NCBI GenBank assembly: GCA_002315015.1
Contig: DCEX01000017.1
Coordinates: forward strand, 24,821 to 58,335
DNA length: 33,515 bases
Reading direction: 5' to 3'
DNA from: Faecalibacterium sp. UBA1819
Lineage (GTDB): Bacteria; Bacillota; Clostridia; Oscillospirales; Ruminococcaceae
Shown here: positions 9,003-16,892 of the stretch, piece by piece
Numbering within the stretch: the stretch's first letter is position 1
How the letters are laid out: every line of letters begins with the position of its first letter
Made by a program: the position numbers and the translations under genes
Notes under the pieces: model-generated
What the model saw: the letters and a program-made list of their open reading frames with translations, nothing else
The model's database searches: none
What the model was told of the DNA's origin: nothing

Positions 9003-9689
9003 ATGTCGGTATATATCAACGAAACCTATAATGCACCTGTTTTTCACGCGCTTTTAAAAGACTTAGACGGCAAGGAGCTGGCTGTTGGCAGTGCCAGCAT
9101 TCATTTGCAGGAGCCAGGCGAGGATGAAGAAGGCTATATTGAATTTACCAGCGAATTTGTGCCGTTGTATCCTCTTGGCACAAATTTAGAGATTTACCGT
9201 CTTTATGGCCGGCGTGAAGTGCATCGTTTTTCCGGGCAGGTTTACCTTTCCGATACCAACCTGATTCGTTTGATTAAAGTGCAGGACGAGCCGCTTCCGA
9301 GTGCGCTTGATGTCTGCTGTACAGATGTGGCTTTTCCGGCTGCCGTCACGGTTCCTTCGGATGAAGTTGTCACCGTAGGTTTTTTCCGCAAGAAAAAGGC
9401 CAAAGCCCCCGACGTATTTCCTGCTACCATGACAGCCATGACGCAATCGCAAGTAGAAGTGCTGATTGAATCCGGCCAAGAGTTCCCCGAAGCAAAGAAA
9501 ATGATTTTAACCGTCAGCGAACCGCCGCTGTTCCAAAACGTTGTTATCAGCGTGCGCAAGGCATTTACCTATGGCGGACGAACTTCCTGCCTTTGTGCGA
9601 TTGAATCGGAGTCAGACGCCGCTTATACCAAGCGGATGCAATATTTAAAAGAGCATCAGCAAAGCCATCCTTGCGTTTTTTCTGTTTAA
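9003..9689 (+). CDS. Unrecognised cytoplasmic protein between two flagellar operons
   Basis: I do not recognise this 228-aa protein. It has no signal peptide or membrane segment and looks like two beta-rich modules joined by a linker containing the basic patch FFRKKKAKAP (about residues 128-137). The first module runs through GRREVHRFSGQVYLSDTN and has the alternating pattern of a small beta-barrel. A PilZ-like fold was considered because of the context, but the RxxxR and (D/N)xSxxG cyclic-di-GMP signature is not present, so I do not name it. The ATG at 9003 follows TGGAGG with a 7-nt spacer. It is the only plus-strand gene inside the motility region and ends at a strong terminator. A motility-related role is inference from location only. 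Confidence 0.8.
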   Translation: MSVYINETYNAPVFHALLKDLDGKELAVGSASIHLQEPGEDEEGYIEFTSEFVPLYPLGTNLEIYRLYGRREVHRFSGQVYLSDTNLIRLIKVQDEPLPSALDVCCTDVAFPAAVTVPSDEVVTVGFFRKKKAKAPDVFPATMTAMTQSQVEVLIESGQEFPEAKKMILTVSEPPLFQNVVISVRKAFTYGGRTSCLCAIESESDAAYTKRMQYLKEHQQSHPCVFSV

Positions 9690-9700
9690 TTCAGAGTGTT

Positions 9701-9733
9701 AAAACCGAAACCGTGCAAAACGGTTTCGGTTTT
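9701..9733. terminator. Bidirectional terminator between the 9003 gene and csrA
   Basis: A perfect 14-bp stem (9701-9714 with 9720-9733) has a 5-nt loop, a T6 run on the plus strand and a T run on the minus strand. It sits between two converging genes, so it can end both the 9003-9689 transcript and the flgM-to-csrA operon. Confidence 0.9.
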
Positions 9734-9797
9734 TTATTTTGCAAACCTCTGCGGCTTACTTGTTTTTGGAAAAATATCCGGTTTAAAGCGGAAGTTT

Positions 9798-10079
9798 TCA
9801 AGAATTCCCATTTTCCGAGGAATCCTGTGTCTTTTTATGGTCGTGCTGCGCCATCAGCTGTTTTGCAAAGTCTGAGGTGCTTCCTTCCTTTTTGGCCGCC
9901 TGACGGTTTTGCGACACAACGTCATAAATTTCTTCGCGCCAAACGCCAATCCCTTTCGGCGCTTCAATTCCCAGCTGAACCTGCGTTGCGCTGAAATCTG
10001 TTATAATAATCTGCGCCTTATGGCCGTCAGGCGTTTCCAAAATAATGGACTCTCCCTTTTTTCTGTTTAACCTCAGCAT
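9798..10079 (-). CDS. csrA: Carbon storage regulator CsrA
   Basis: A small dimeric RNA-binding protein that blocks translation by binding GGA motifs in leaders, classically that of flagellin mRNA, and is antagonised by FliW. The 93-aa protein has the CsrA core: LNRKKGES at residues 4-11, VQLGIEAPKGIGV and the RNA-binding Arg of WREEIY (residue 48). A Trp stands where His precedes that Arg in the Escherichia and Bacillus proteins. The last 35 or so residues are a hydrophilic extension beyond the usual 60-75 aa. Its start overlaps the fliW end by 7 nt, and its own ribosome binding site reads GGAGGA, which contains GGA motifs. It is the last gene before the terminator; no flagellin gene follows it. 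Confidence 0.95.
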   Translation of the reverse strand: MLRLNRKKGESIILETPDGHKAQIIITDFSATQVQLGIEAPKGIGVWREEIYDVVSQNRQAAKKEGSTSDFAKQLMAQHDHKKTQDSSENGNS

Positions 10080-10501
10080 TCTTCTTCCTCCTTAAACAGC
10101 GGCAGGCGCGTCGGAAATTCTTTCGACAAAACCACCTGCATCGCCTTGCGCGTTTGGATGTTCACCACAATGGGGCTGCGCAGGTTCACTGTGGCACGCT
10201 TTAAGTCTTGCGGAATAGAAGCAATTGGCAAACATAACAGCTCTCCCTCGCCCAAAATCTCCGCATCTTCCTGCGGGATCATCGGCTTATATTCCATGGG
10301 CAAAACAGCGGGGTCAATCAAAATAAAGCACACATTTTTGTCTTCCAGCGATTGCAGCCACACGAGTCCGGGCCCGGCTTCTTTATCATACAACAGCGTA
10401 TAAGACTGGTATTTTTCATATCCCAAAATCGGTGCGGCAAACTGCAAGATGCGCTCTTGCTCAATTTCCACTTCGCCGAAATCTCTTGTTTGATATTTCA
10501 T
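10073..10501 (-). CDS. fliW: Flagellar assembly factor FliW
   Basis: FliW binds flagellin and, when free, CsrA, coupling flagellin translation to its export. The 142-aa protein has the expected beginning KYQTRDFGEVEIEQERILQF, the central LVWLQSLEDKNVCFILIDP and the later VNLRSPIVVN. The ATG at 10501 was chosen over a reading to 10537 because GGAGGG lies 5 nt upstream. The end overlaps csrA, so translation of the two partners is probably coupled. Upstream lies a 10-bp leader hairpin at 10521-10555. Confidence 0.95.
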   Translation of the reverse strand: MKYQTRDFGEVEIEQERILQFAAPILGYEKYQSYTLLYDKEAGPGLVWLQSLEDKNVCFILIDPAVLPMEYKPMIPQEDAEILGEGELLCLPIASIPQDLKRATVNLRSPIVVNIQTRKAMQVVLSKEFPTRLPLFKEEEEC

Positions 10502-10520
10502 AGTTTCCCTCCATACATGA

Positions 10521-10555
10521 TACGGCAAAGCCCGCAAAACGCAGACTTTGCCGTA
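10521..10555 (-). other. Leader hairpin upstream of fliW
   Basis: A perfect 10-bp inverted repeat (10521-10530 with 10546-10555) has a 15-nt loop and no T run, and ends just before the fliW ribosome binding site. It could protect a processed fliW-csrA message or modulate translation; the loop contains no GGA that would suggest CsrA binding. Confidence 0.5.
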
Positions 10556-10621
10556 CGAATTAACATAATACCGGGCTGAATCACTTTCTTGTTCGAGTCA
10601 CGATGAAAAGCATCAGCAGTT

Positions 10622-11230
10622 TTAAGCTTCCGCCTCATAGTTCGGATCAGCAGAAGGGGGAACGTAATTCGGAGTTCCTAAATATTCAATGTTCACAGAC
10701 GGGTATTGAACCACTGTCACATTAAACTCTGCCGGTGTATATTCCATTTCCACGCTGGGACGCGGCCACTGGTAGTTTACGCTGCCCATCTGGTAATCAA
10801 TATTGCACACCGCAGGATCCCAAGACAGCTGCGCGCCGCCCTTAGGCAAGAACTCCATTACCATCGAAGGCTGTTCATACATGCGCTGGCTGGCAAGCTG
10901 GGCAATGCTGACGCCTTTATGGAAATTTTCCGATACCTGCCATCCAAACTGCGAAGCCCGCACGGTTACGTCAGAAACCTGCTGTAAACCTTTCTGTGCC
11001 TGTGCTTTTGCAAAGTCGCTGAGGCTATACTGTCCCAGAGATTTGCGCGCCTCGTATGTATCAATTCGCACCTTGGTAAAGTCTGAATGAATGTTCATTT
11101 GGGCAGGCTCTGTATGAACGGAGTCTGCCGTAGGAACCAGCGACCTTTGCTTTACAGTAAACTGTGCCGGCTGGACATCATACTCCAACTGAATGGGGGT
11201 CGATGTAATTTTAATCAATGATCCTATCAC
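10622..11230 (-). CDS. DUF6470 family protein (YviE-like)
   Basis: A conserved protein of unknown function that sits between flgL and fliW in many motile Firmicutes, as YviE does in Bacillus subtilis. The 202-aa protein starts VIGSLIKITSTPIQLEYDV and carries repeated Pro-punctuated beta segments such as QPAQFTV, PAQMNI, PSVEMEY and PAEFNV, a pattern typical of the family. I chose the GTG at 11230, with GGGAGG 8 nt upstream, over a reading to 11305 that has no ribosome binding site. There is no signal peptide or membrane segment. An assembly-related role is likely from context but unproven. Confidence 0.85.
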   Translation of the reverse strand: MIGSLIKITSTPIQLEYDVQPAQFTVKQRSLVPTADSVHTEPAQMNIHSDFTKVRIDTYEARKSLGQYSLSDFAKAQAQKGLQQVSDVTVRASQFGWQVSENFHKGVSIAQLASQRMYEQPSMVMEFLPKGGAQLSWDPAVCNIDYQMGSVNYQWPRPSVEMEYTPAEFNVTVVQYPSVNIEYLGTPNYVPPSADPNYEAEA

Positions 11231-11288
11231 ACTGCTCACCTCCCAAAAAACTTTAGAATGTGTAAAATCATTGCCATATAGAAAAATT

Positions 11289-11335
11289 GGAGCGACCAAG
11301 CTCAAACAAGCTTTGCTGTGCGCTTGATGCGCTCC
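11289..11335 (-). terminator. Weak intercistronic hairpin between flgL and the DUF6470 gene
   Basis: The outer arms GGAGCG and CGCTCC (11289-11294 and 11330-11335) enclose an inner AAGC/GCTT pairing. On the minus strand the structure is followed by AATTTTT. It could attenuate transcription within the operon. The stem is interrupted, so the call is tentative. Confidence 0.35.
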
Positions 11336-11350
11336 GCTTGTTATTTTTTA

Positions 11351-12376
11351 TTAGGTGATGTAATCCATCAAAGAAGTCGGCAAAATCTTGCTGCCCAACT
11401 GAAGCACTGCTTTCAACGCATAGTCGTTCATCATCAGAGTCGTTTCTTCTTCGCCCGGTACAACGCCCATCAAATTGTTAATTCGCTGCGTATAGTCATC
11501 AATGGTATTTGTTAAGCGAGTTTCCATGGTCTCCAAGAACTGGGTCTTTGCACCAAGATCCGTCAGATTCGCCATAAACTCTTTTTTCTGATCCATCAGC
11601 TTGTTGTTCAGCTCGCCAAGCTTCTCACGGTCACCGTCACGCAGCGCCTTCTCAATGTCATTCAGCGCGTTGTACAGGTTGTTGGAGTTGCCGTCTTCAT
11701 CTTTGCCGAAGCCCACAATATCAAGGCCGGAATAGGAAATTTTATATCCCGTGGAGGGGTCCACAGCCGTTCCCGCCATTTTAATGCCCAAGCCGATGTC
11801 AAGGTAAACATCGTCATCCATGGGAATCTCTACGCGGGCGCCGTTTGCATCTTCGTAGAAGTATCCATCCGCATCTTTCTGGATGGAGTCCACATCGACG
11901 CCGTTATATTTCAAACGGCCTGTCGTTTCATCCACGGTAAACGGGCTGGAAACAGCGTTTGTGCCGCCGAACAAGAACTTATCGCCGTACTTGGAGTTTG
12001 CAAACTGCAAAAGCTCCTCTTTCAGTGCAGCAACCTCATTGGCATAAACATCCAGCGTTGCCTGGTCATTGGTGCCGTTCAAAGCCTTCACAATCAGCTC
12101 ACTGCTCACGCGCTTCAAAATATCGTTGATTGTGTTCATGTTGGACTCAGCCGCATCCAACTCTTCACGAATGCTGGTGATATTGTCCTTTTGCTTTTCT
12201 ACTTTGTATTTATCATTACGGGTTTCCAGCACGCGGGCACCGGCGGATACGTCAGCGGAAATCTGCGTAAAGCGCTTGCCTGTGGCGATGCGGTCGGTGG
12301 TCTCAGCATAGTCGTTGCGCGCATTATTCAGATAAGACAAATAATTGCGAACGGTAGAGCGATCTGCAACTCTCAT
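11351..12376 (-). CDS. flgL: Flagellar hook-filament junction protein FlgL
   Basis: HAP3, which joins the hook-FlgK layer to the flagellin filament. The 341-aa protein is flagellin-like at both ends. The N terminus has VRNYLSYLNNARNDYAETTD and ATGKRFTQISADV, followed by LDAAESNMNTINDIL. The C terminus includes LMMNDYALKAVLQLGSKILP. FLFGGTNAVSSPFT near residue 130 is the characteristic FlgL block. The ATG at 12376 follows AAAGGAAG with an 8-nt spacer. It lies 41 bp after flgK. Confidence 0.96.
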   Translation of the reverse strand: MRVADRSTVRNYLSYLNNARNDYAETTDRIATGKRFTQISADVSAGARVLETRNDKYKVEKQKDNITSIREELDAAESNMNTINDILKRVSSELIVKALNGTNDQATLDVYANEVAALKEELLQFANSKYGDKFLFGGTNAVSSPFTVDETTGRLKYNGVDVDSIQKDADGYFYEDANGARVEIPMDDDVYLDIGLGIKMAGTAVDPSTGYKISYSGLDIVGFGKDEDGNSNNLYNALNDIEKALRDGDREKLGELNNKLMDQKKEFMANLTDLGAKTQFLETMETRLTNTIDDYTQRINNLMGVVPGEEETTLMMNDYALKAVLQLGSKILPTSLMDYIT

Positions 12377-12417
12377 AGGTAATACTTCCTTTCACTCAAA
12401 TTGACTTGTAGCTTACG

Positions 12418-13959
12418 TTATAGGCCCATCTGATTGATGATCACATCCAAGAGCTCATCCATCACGTTCATCACGCGGGCAGCTGCCTCGTAAGACTTCT
12501 GATATTGCAGCAGGTTTGCCGTTTCCTCGTCACGGCTTACGCCCGAAACCTCATCGCGGCGTGCCAAGAAGTCATTCGTCACGCTGGACGTTGCCTCTGC
12601 ACGGTTTTGCTGGTAGGAAATTTCACTACCCAGCGTAGAAACAATATCCGTGGAGAACTCTTCAAACGTACCGGTAAAGGTTTCGCCAAAGGACTTAAAG
12701 GTAAAGTCGCTCTGCGTCAAATTAGTTGCAATCGACTGCGCATATTTGGGGTCAGCCTCATCCGGGTTCACCACAAAATAGTCGCCGCCGCTTGCACGCC
12801 ACTCATCACTGATAGTGATGTTGCCGGCTGTGATGGAAATGGTGTTGCTGGTTTTGCCATTATCCTGTTTCGCAGCCAAAAGCGTTTTGTAAATGATGTT
12901 GCCGTCCGCATCCGTAGCGGGTGCGCCCTTATTGGCATCCCACTCAGGAATAGAGTGGTTGACCACATAAGCCATTGCATTGGCGTATGTATTGATTTTA
13001 TCGCGGTAGTACGGAATACCCTTTTGCGGGGTCTCGTTGGAGCTCTGCACGTTGGTGCCGCGGCCATTGATAAACTCCAAGTCAGCCTTCAAAGCGCCGG
13101 ATGTAAACTGAGCATTCTCACCGCCGTTGCGCCATGTGAGCGCCACGGTACCGTCGTCATGCTGCACATAGTTCAGGGTGTTAAAGCTGTCGCCCGTCAC
13201 TACGGAAACGCCGCCCATGACAACGTCCACGCTGCCGTCGGCTTTTTGTGTCACTTGAATGTCGCCGTAACCTGCCAGCTCGTCAAGAATCAGGTTGCGC
13301 TCGTCGAGCAGCTCATTGGGCTGGTAGCTTTCGGTGCCCGTCAGCAACGACATATCCTGGTCGCTGATGGTCTTATTCAGCTGTGCCACCTGCTGGAGCA
13401 GCTGGTTGACACGGTCGGTCGTCACCTTCATATCGCTGGACTGCTGCTCGAGCACATTTTGCAGCTTGCTGTCCAGCTGATTGAGCACCTGCGTCATGTT
13501 GACAAACGCAGACATTACGATATTGGCCGTTGTGCTGGAGGTGGGGTCCTGCGCAAAATCTTGGATGCTGTCGAAGATTTTCTCCATGGCATCCGTCAAG
13601 CCAGTCATGCTGCTGACATCGTTACCGTCATCAAACACGCTTTGGATATCCTTCAAAATATCCGTTGCCTCATTGTGGTAAGCAGTATTGGCATATTCCT
13701 CACGGAAACGCTGGTCAAGGTACGAATCGCGCAGCTGAGAAACGCCCAGCGCCTCTACGCCCTGTCCCATCAGGCCGACACGGTTTTGCGAAACGCGGCC
13801 TGCACTGCTGGCAACTACTACCGATACACGGTCAACACGCTGACGTGTATAACCGTTTGTATCGAGGTTGGCCAAGTTGTTGCCCACAATATCAATGGAT
13901 TTCTGGTTGGCAAAAATCGATGTTTTAGCAGTTTCAAACCCCATGAAGGTTGGTCTCAT
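12418..13959 (-). CDS. flgK: Flagellar hook-associated protein FlgK
   Basis: HAP1, the first junction layer on the hook. The 513-aa protein has the rod/hook-family N terminus MGFETAKTSIFANQKSID and NNLANLDTNGYTRQRVD, then the FlgK-specific LGVSQLRDSYLDQRFREE. The C terminus reads VSRDEETANLLQYQKSYEAA, which is typical. The length is normal. The ATG at 13959 follows GAGGAG with an 8-nt spacer. Its chaperone FlgN is encoded directly upstream. Confidence 0.97.
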   Translation of the reverse strand: MRPTFMGFETAKTSIFANQKSIDIVGNNLANLDTNGYTRQRVDRVSVVVASSAGRVSQNRVGLMGQGVEALGVSQLRDSYLDQRFREEYANTAYHNEATDILKDIQSVFDDGNDVSSMTGLTDAMEKIFDSIQDFAQDPTSSTTANIVMSAFVNMTQVLNQLDSKLQNVLEQQSSDMKVTTDRVNQLLQQVAQLNKTISDQDMSLLTGTESYQPNELLDERNLILDELAGYGDIQVTQKADGSVDVVMGGVSVVTGDSFNTLNYVQHDDGTVALTWRNGGENAQFTSGALKADLEFINGRGTNVQSSNETPQKGIPYYRDKINTYANAMAYVVNHSIPEWDANKGAPATDADGNIIYKTLLAAKQDNGKTSNTISITAGNITISDEWRASGGDYFVVNPDEADPKYAQSIATNLTQSDFTFKSFGETFTGTFEEFSTDIVSTLGSEISYQQNRAEATSSVTNDFLARRDEVSGVSRDEETANLLQYQKSYEAAARVMNVMDELLDVIINQMGL

Positions 13960-14040
13960 TGTATTAGCTCCTCTCTATTTCCTCTCCGTGTGCAGCACTG
14001 TGCGCTCACGGCACTTCCTTGCGGTACATTATCTTGCTTT

Positions 14041-14523
14041 TTAAAAGCTGCTGTTAAACTTGCTGCTGCCCATCGGGCGGTCTTGCATTTTGCTGGGTGC
14101 GTACAAACCGGCGCCGGTTTCCGGCAGCCCGGCTTTTCCCCGCAGGCTTTCAATCAAGCGCATATCCAGCTTTGCCAGCTCCAAGCTTTGGCGGTTTTGC
14201 TCGCGCAGCTCCGTAGCGCACTCTTTCAGCTTCTGTGCCAGCTCACGCAGGCGCTCCCTGTCGGCGTCCTCGGGAAGCCGATCCAAAATTTCAGAAACTG
14301 TGCAGTTTTCGTCAAAGCCCAGCGCCGTTTGCAGCTGAATGCGGCGTGCTTCCAGCGTTTCAAGCTTCATCAAGGCGGCCTGCTGCATTTTCACAGCCTC
14401 CTCAATCGCCTTGCCTTTGTTGTCCATCAGGGCGCGGCGCTTTTCGCTTTCCACTTCCAGCATTTTTACACACTGCTCGGCGCAATCTTCTACGGCCTGC
14501 AAATAATCCTGCATCGCACTCAC
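14041..14523 (-). CDS. flgN: Flagellar export chaperone FlgN
   Basis: A cytoplasmic chaperone for FlgK and FlgL. The 160-aa helical protein has heptad-rich segments (YLQAVEDCAEQCVKMLEVES, LRELAQKLKECATELREQNR) and a disordered Gly/Pro/Ser tail, as in the family. I chose the GTG at 14523, which overlaps the flgM stop by 4 nt (GTGA) and has GGAGG 9 nt upstream. The ATG at 14514 is an alternative but is too far from that site. The position between flgM and flgK matches Bacillus yvyG. Confidence 0.88.
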   Translation of the reverse strand: MSAMQDYLQAVEDCAEQCVKMLEVESEKRRALMDNKGKAIEEAVKMQQAALMKLETLEARRIQLQTALGFDENCTVSEILDRLPEDADRERLRELAQKLKECATELREQNRQSLELAKLDMRLIESLRGKAGLPETGAGLYAPSKMQDRPMGSSKFNSSF

Positions 14524-14840
14524 AGCATCAAGCCTCCAATCTGGTGCAGCATTGCACCTGCAATCTCATTGGCAGATACCGGGCACTGTTCACCGCTGTA
14601 CTGCTGTTTGAGCTCCTCAATGCGTGTCTGAGGCACGCTTTCGCTGCAAAGCTGCACGGCCTGGCGGCACTGGCCGGCCAAACCTGCCTGATAGGTTGCT
14701 TTTGCACTAATCTGCACGCTGTCGCCTGCTGCAAAGGCACCTTTTGTCACGGACGCCGCCGGGGTACGGGCACGAACCTTCGACGTGCTCATCGAAGGAC
14801 ACAGGGAAAATAACTCACTTGTTCCTTTGATATTCATCAT
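14520..14840 (-). CDS. flgM: Anti-sigma factor FlgM
   Basis: FlgM holds the flagellar sigma factor (SigD/FliA) inactive until the hook is complete. The 106-aa protein is short, with the family layout: a flexible N-terminal half with a Lys/Arg-Ser/Thr patch, then DSVQISAKA near residues 40-48 and a C-terminal amphipathic segment with RIEELKQQYSGEQCPVSANE and IAGAMLHQIGG. Two ATGs (14840 and 14837) lie behind GAGGG; either may be used. It heads the flgM-to-csrA operon. No gene for its target sigma factor is in the window, and I did not find a clear SigD-type promoter upstream. Confidence 0.9.
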   Translation of the reverse strand: MMNIKGTSELFSLCPSMSTSKVRARTPAASVTKGAFAAGDSVQISAKATYQAGLAGQCRQAVQLCSESVPQTRIEELKQQYSGEQCPVSANEIAGAMLHQIGGLML

Positions 14841-15257
14841 GGTATCCCTCGTTTTCTTTTCAAAAGCACTGTTTGCACAGTACGAATCCTGCTTTCCTAA
14901 CTAGTTATCCCACAAAATCCTTGCAAACGAAATACCTGTTTTTCAAATTTTAAATTTATTCAAAATTTTTTTGCTTTTTTCACAACAACATGTGCTCTAA
15001 GCGTAAAAAACATGTCTCTTTTTGTGTTTTTTCCTATTTCTCTACCTATTTTATATTACCAATTGGTGCAATATTTATCATACACGCTCCTTCGTTTCCG
15101 GGCAAAAAGCGACACAGCTCGGCTTTTTTTATTGCTTTTTTGGAATAGCGTTGCTAAAATAATGATAAGCGCCGCACTGCATCGGTGCTGTTTCTTCTGC
15201 AATTTTTTAATATTCCGTTTTTTGCAGCGGCGCAATGCGTCTCTGCTCGGAGGGATT
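14841..15257. other. Divergent intergenic region between flgM and parA
   Basis: These 417 bp are very AT-rich around 14935-15010. They include an imperfect direct repeat (TTCAAATTTT at 14942 and TTCAAAATTT at 14959) that could act as an UP-like element or a protein site. Both divergent promoters should lie here, but no pair of -35 and -10 boxes is convincing on either strand. No small gene with a ribosome binding site was found. A reading upstream of parA to 15012 has no ribosome binding site and an implausible Phe/Leu-rich N terminus. Confidence 0.5.
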
Positions 15258-16022
15258 ATGGCAAAAATCGTTTCTCTTATTACACAAAAGGGCGGCGCAG
15301 GCAAAACAGCCTCCACCAACGCGATTACCGTATGCTTAAAACATCGGGGCTATCGCGTTTTGTGTGTTGACTTTGACCCCCAGGGTTACCTGTCGTTCAG
15401 CATGGCCGCCCAGCACAATCTGCCCACAGTATATGATGTACTGCGCCATACGGTAAAATGTGTTGACGCCATTCAGCATACCGAGGTTGCGGACGTGCTT
15501 CCTGCGGACGGTCTTTTGGGCAACTTTCCGTATGAGTTTACGGGCGCGGGCAGCGAACGCCTTTTAAAGGACGCGCTGCGCCCGGTGGAAAACCTGTATG
15601 ATTATATTTTAATCGACTCGCCGCCCGAGCTCGGCGCACTTTCCGCCAATGCGGTTATCGCGTCTAACGTGGTTTTAATTCCGGGCCTTTCGGATGGTTA
15701 CAGCCTGCAAGGCGTGATTCAGGTGCACGAGACTATTTCGCGTATCAAACAGTCGCTGAACCCGAACCTTGTTTTGGGCGGCATGTTTTTAGTGCGCTAT
15801 TATCCGCGCGAGGCGCTTTCCAAAACCACATGGGAAACCGCAAAGCTGATTACGGCACACCTCGGAATGCCCCTTTTGGAAACACGCATTCGCCACAGCA
15901 ACACCATCAGCAAAGTGATGACTACGCTGCAATGCGACATGGTGCGCTATGCGCCGAAAAACAATGCGGTGCGCGATTATATTGACCTAACAGATGAGCT
16001 TTTGCGAAAGGGGGTACTTTGA
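15258..16022 (+). CDS. ParA/Soj-type ATPase paired with a ComFB protein
   Basis: A 254-aa deviant-Walker ATPase of the ParA/MinD group. Such proteins position DNA, flagella, chemoreceptor arrays or other cargo by ATP-driven binding to the nucleoid or membrane. The deviant Walker A is KGGAGKT (residues 11-17), with the signature Lys11. Switch I contains VDFDPQG (38-43) and Walker B is YILIDSP (Asp120). The layout is closer to Soj/ParA than to FlhG. The C terminus lacks an obvious amphipathic membrane-targeting helix. The ATG at 15258 follows GGAGGG with a short spacer. The stop overlaps the ATG of the ComFB gene by one base (TGATG). There is no parB and no full parS-like palindrome, so ordinary chromosome partitioning is unlikely to be its role. 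Confidence 0.85.
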   Translation: MAKIVSLITQKGGAGKTASTNAITVCLKHRGYRVLCVDFDPQGYLSFSMAAQHNLPTVYDVLRHTVKCVDAIQHTEVADVLPADGLLGNFPYEFTGAGSERLLKDALRPVENLYDYILIDSPPELGALSANAVIASNVVLIPGLSDGYSLQGVIQVHETISRIKQSLNPNLVLGGMFLVRYYPREALSKTTWETAKLITAHLGMPLLETRIRHSNTISKVMTTLQCDMVRYAPKNNAVRDYIDLTDELLRKGVL

Positions 16023-16447
16023 TGGCAAAAACAAAAAAAGATTTGGACAAGGATATGATGTTTCAAAAGATCATGCCCGTCCTTGCCGACAATCCCTTCT
16101 CCAGTGTTCCAAGCCGTGATGAGCCGGCAGCTCCTTCGGGAGAGCTTTCCGCCCTGCGCAGCCGGCTTTCTCAGCCCAGCGCAGCGCCCGAGCACCCCAT
16201 GCCGAAAAATTTGATGGAGTTTGTTGTGGAAGCACATATTGACGAAGTGATCCGCAAGTTTAACTGTTGCCCCTGCAACCGTTGTCGGTCGGATATTGCG
16301 GTCTTGGCGCTTAATACGCTGCCGCCTTCTTATGCCTTCGGCACGCCGGAAGAGCTGGAGCAGCAAAGCACACAGATTGATGTAAAGATCGCTTATAATG
16401 CGCTGATCAAAGCGGTGCTTCAAGTTCGCTCACATCCCAACCATTGA
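16022..16447 (+). CDS. comFB: ComFB-domain protein with Lys-rich N-terminal tail
   Basis: A 141-aa protein with a ComFB domain at about residues 60-136: NLMEFVVEAHIDEVIRKF, the CxCxxC cluster CPCNRC, then DIAVLALNTLPPSYAF. The first 60 residues are a low-complexity tail beginning AKTKKDLDK. The ATG at 16022 overlaps the parA stop and has GGGGG 8 nt upstream, so the two are translationally coupled. In Bacillus comFB lies in comFA-comFB-comFC just upstream of flgM, and ComFB-family proteins have been reported as cyclic dinucleotide receptors. Here comFA and comFC are absent and a ParA gene takes their place. A role as partner or adaptor of the ParA ATPase is inference. Confidence 0.88.
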   Translation: MAKTKKDLDKDMMFQKIMPVLADNPFSSVPSRDEPAAPSGELSALRSRLSQPSAAPEHPMPKNLMEFVVEAHIDEVIRKFNCCPCNRCRSDIAVLALNTLPPSYAFGTPEELEQQSTQIDVKIAYNALIKAVLQVRSHPNH

Positions 16448-16892
16448 GCCGTCACAATATCTTTTTTCTATGGCCGAAAACCTAAAAAATACTTGTTTTT
16501 TCGGCGCAGCAGAAACGATATTTTTCATCTTGTTCAGCAGCGCTTTTTATTTTTGATTCGCGCAGCAAGGTATCTTTTTAATTAAGTGTTGCGCATCACT
16601 TCTATCGTCGTTATTTTGCTTTTTTCTCAGAGATTTAACAATATTTTTACTTTTTCTTGTCATTTCTCTCTTGTGTTTTTTCAAAAACGTTTGATAACTT
16701 CGGGTAAAGTCGCGCAGTGCGAAATTTTCCCGGACACTTTCAGCCTGTGCTGCGTAAAATTTTTTTGTAAAATCGGCGTTGTGTCCTTTGATATATCTTC
16801 TGTCCCCAAGCGCGGAGGTAGCTTGCGGCTTATTTCACGTTTCGGGCAAAGGGGTATCAATTTAGAATAATAAGTGAGAGGATGAGTTCAGT
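16448..16892. other. Intergenic region before the second MCP gene
   Basis: These 445 bp are T-rich and hold no gene I can support; a 94-codon reading at 16586-16870 lacks a ribosome binding site and recognisable content. A hairpin with 8-bp arms (16473-16480 with 16498-16505) just after the comFB stop may be a weak terminator. The MCP promoter should lie here, but I found no convincing sigma-A or SigD-type site. The region was scanned for a cyclic-di-GMP riboswitch core and none was seen. Confidence 0.45.

Noticed and set aside
12505..14631. 708-codon plus-strand frame opposite flgK and flgN
   Set aside because: Composition is His/Leu/Cys-rich as expected for an antisense shadow, and the minus-strand genes are certain.
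14841..16450. Chromosome-partitioning parS site near the ParA gene
   Set aside because: No full TGTTTCACGTGAAACA-type palindrome; only an incidental half-site-like TTTCACG occurs near 16830.
16586..16870. 94-codon plus-strand frame before the second MCP
   Set aside because: Phe-rich translation of T-rich intergenic DNA with no ribosome binding site.
16448..16892. Cyclic-di-GMP riboswitch before the second MCP
   Set aside because: The expected conserved core was not found; the region shows only T-rich tracts and short stems.
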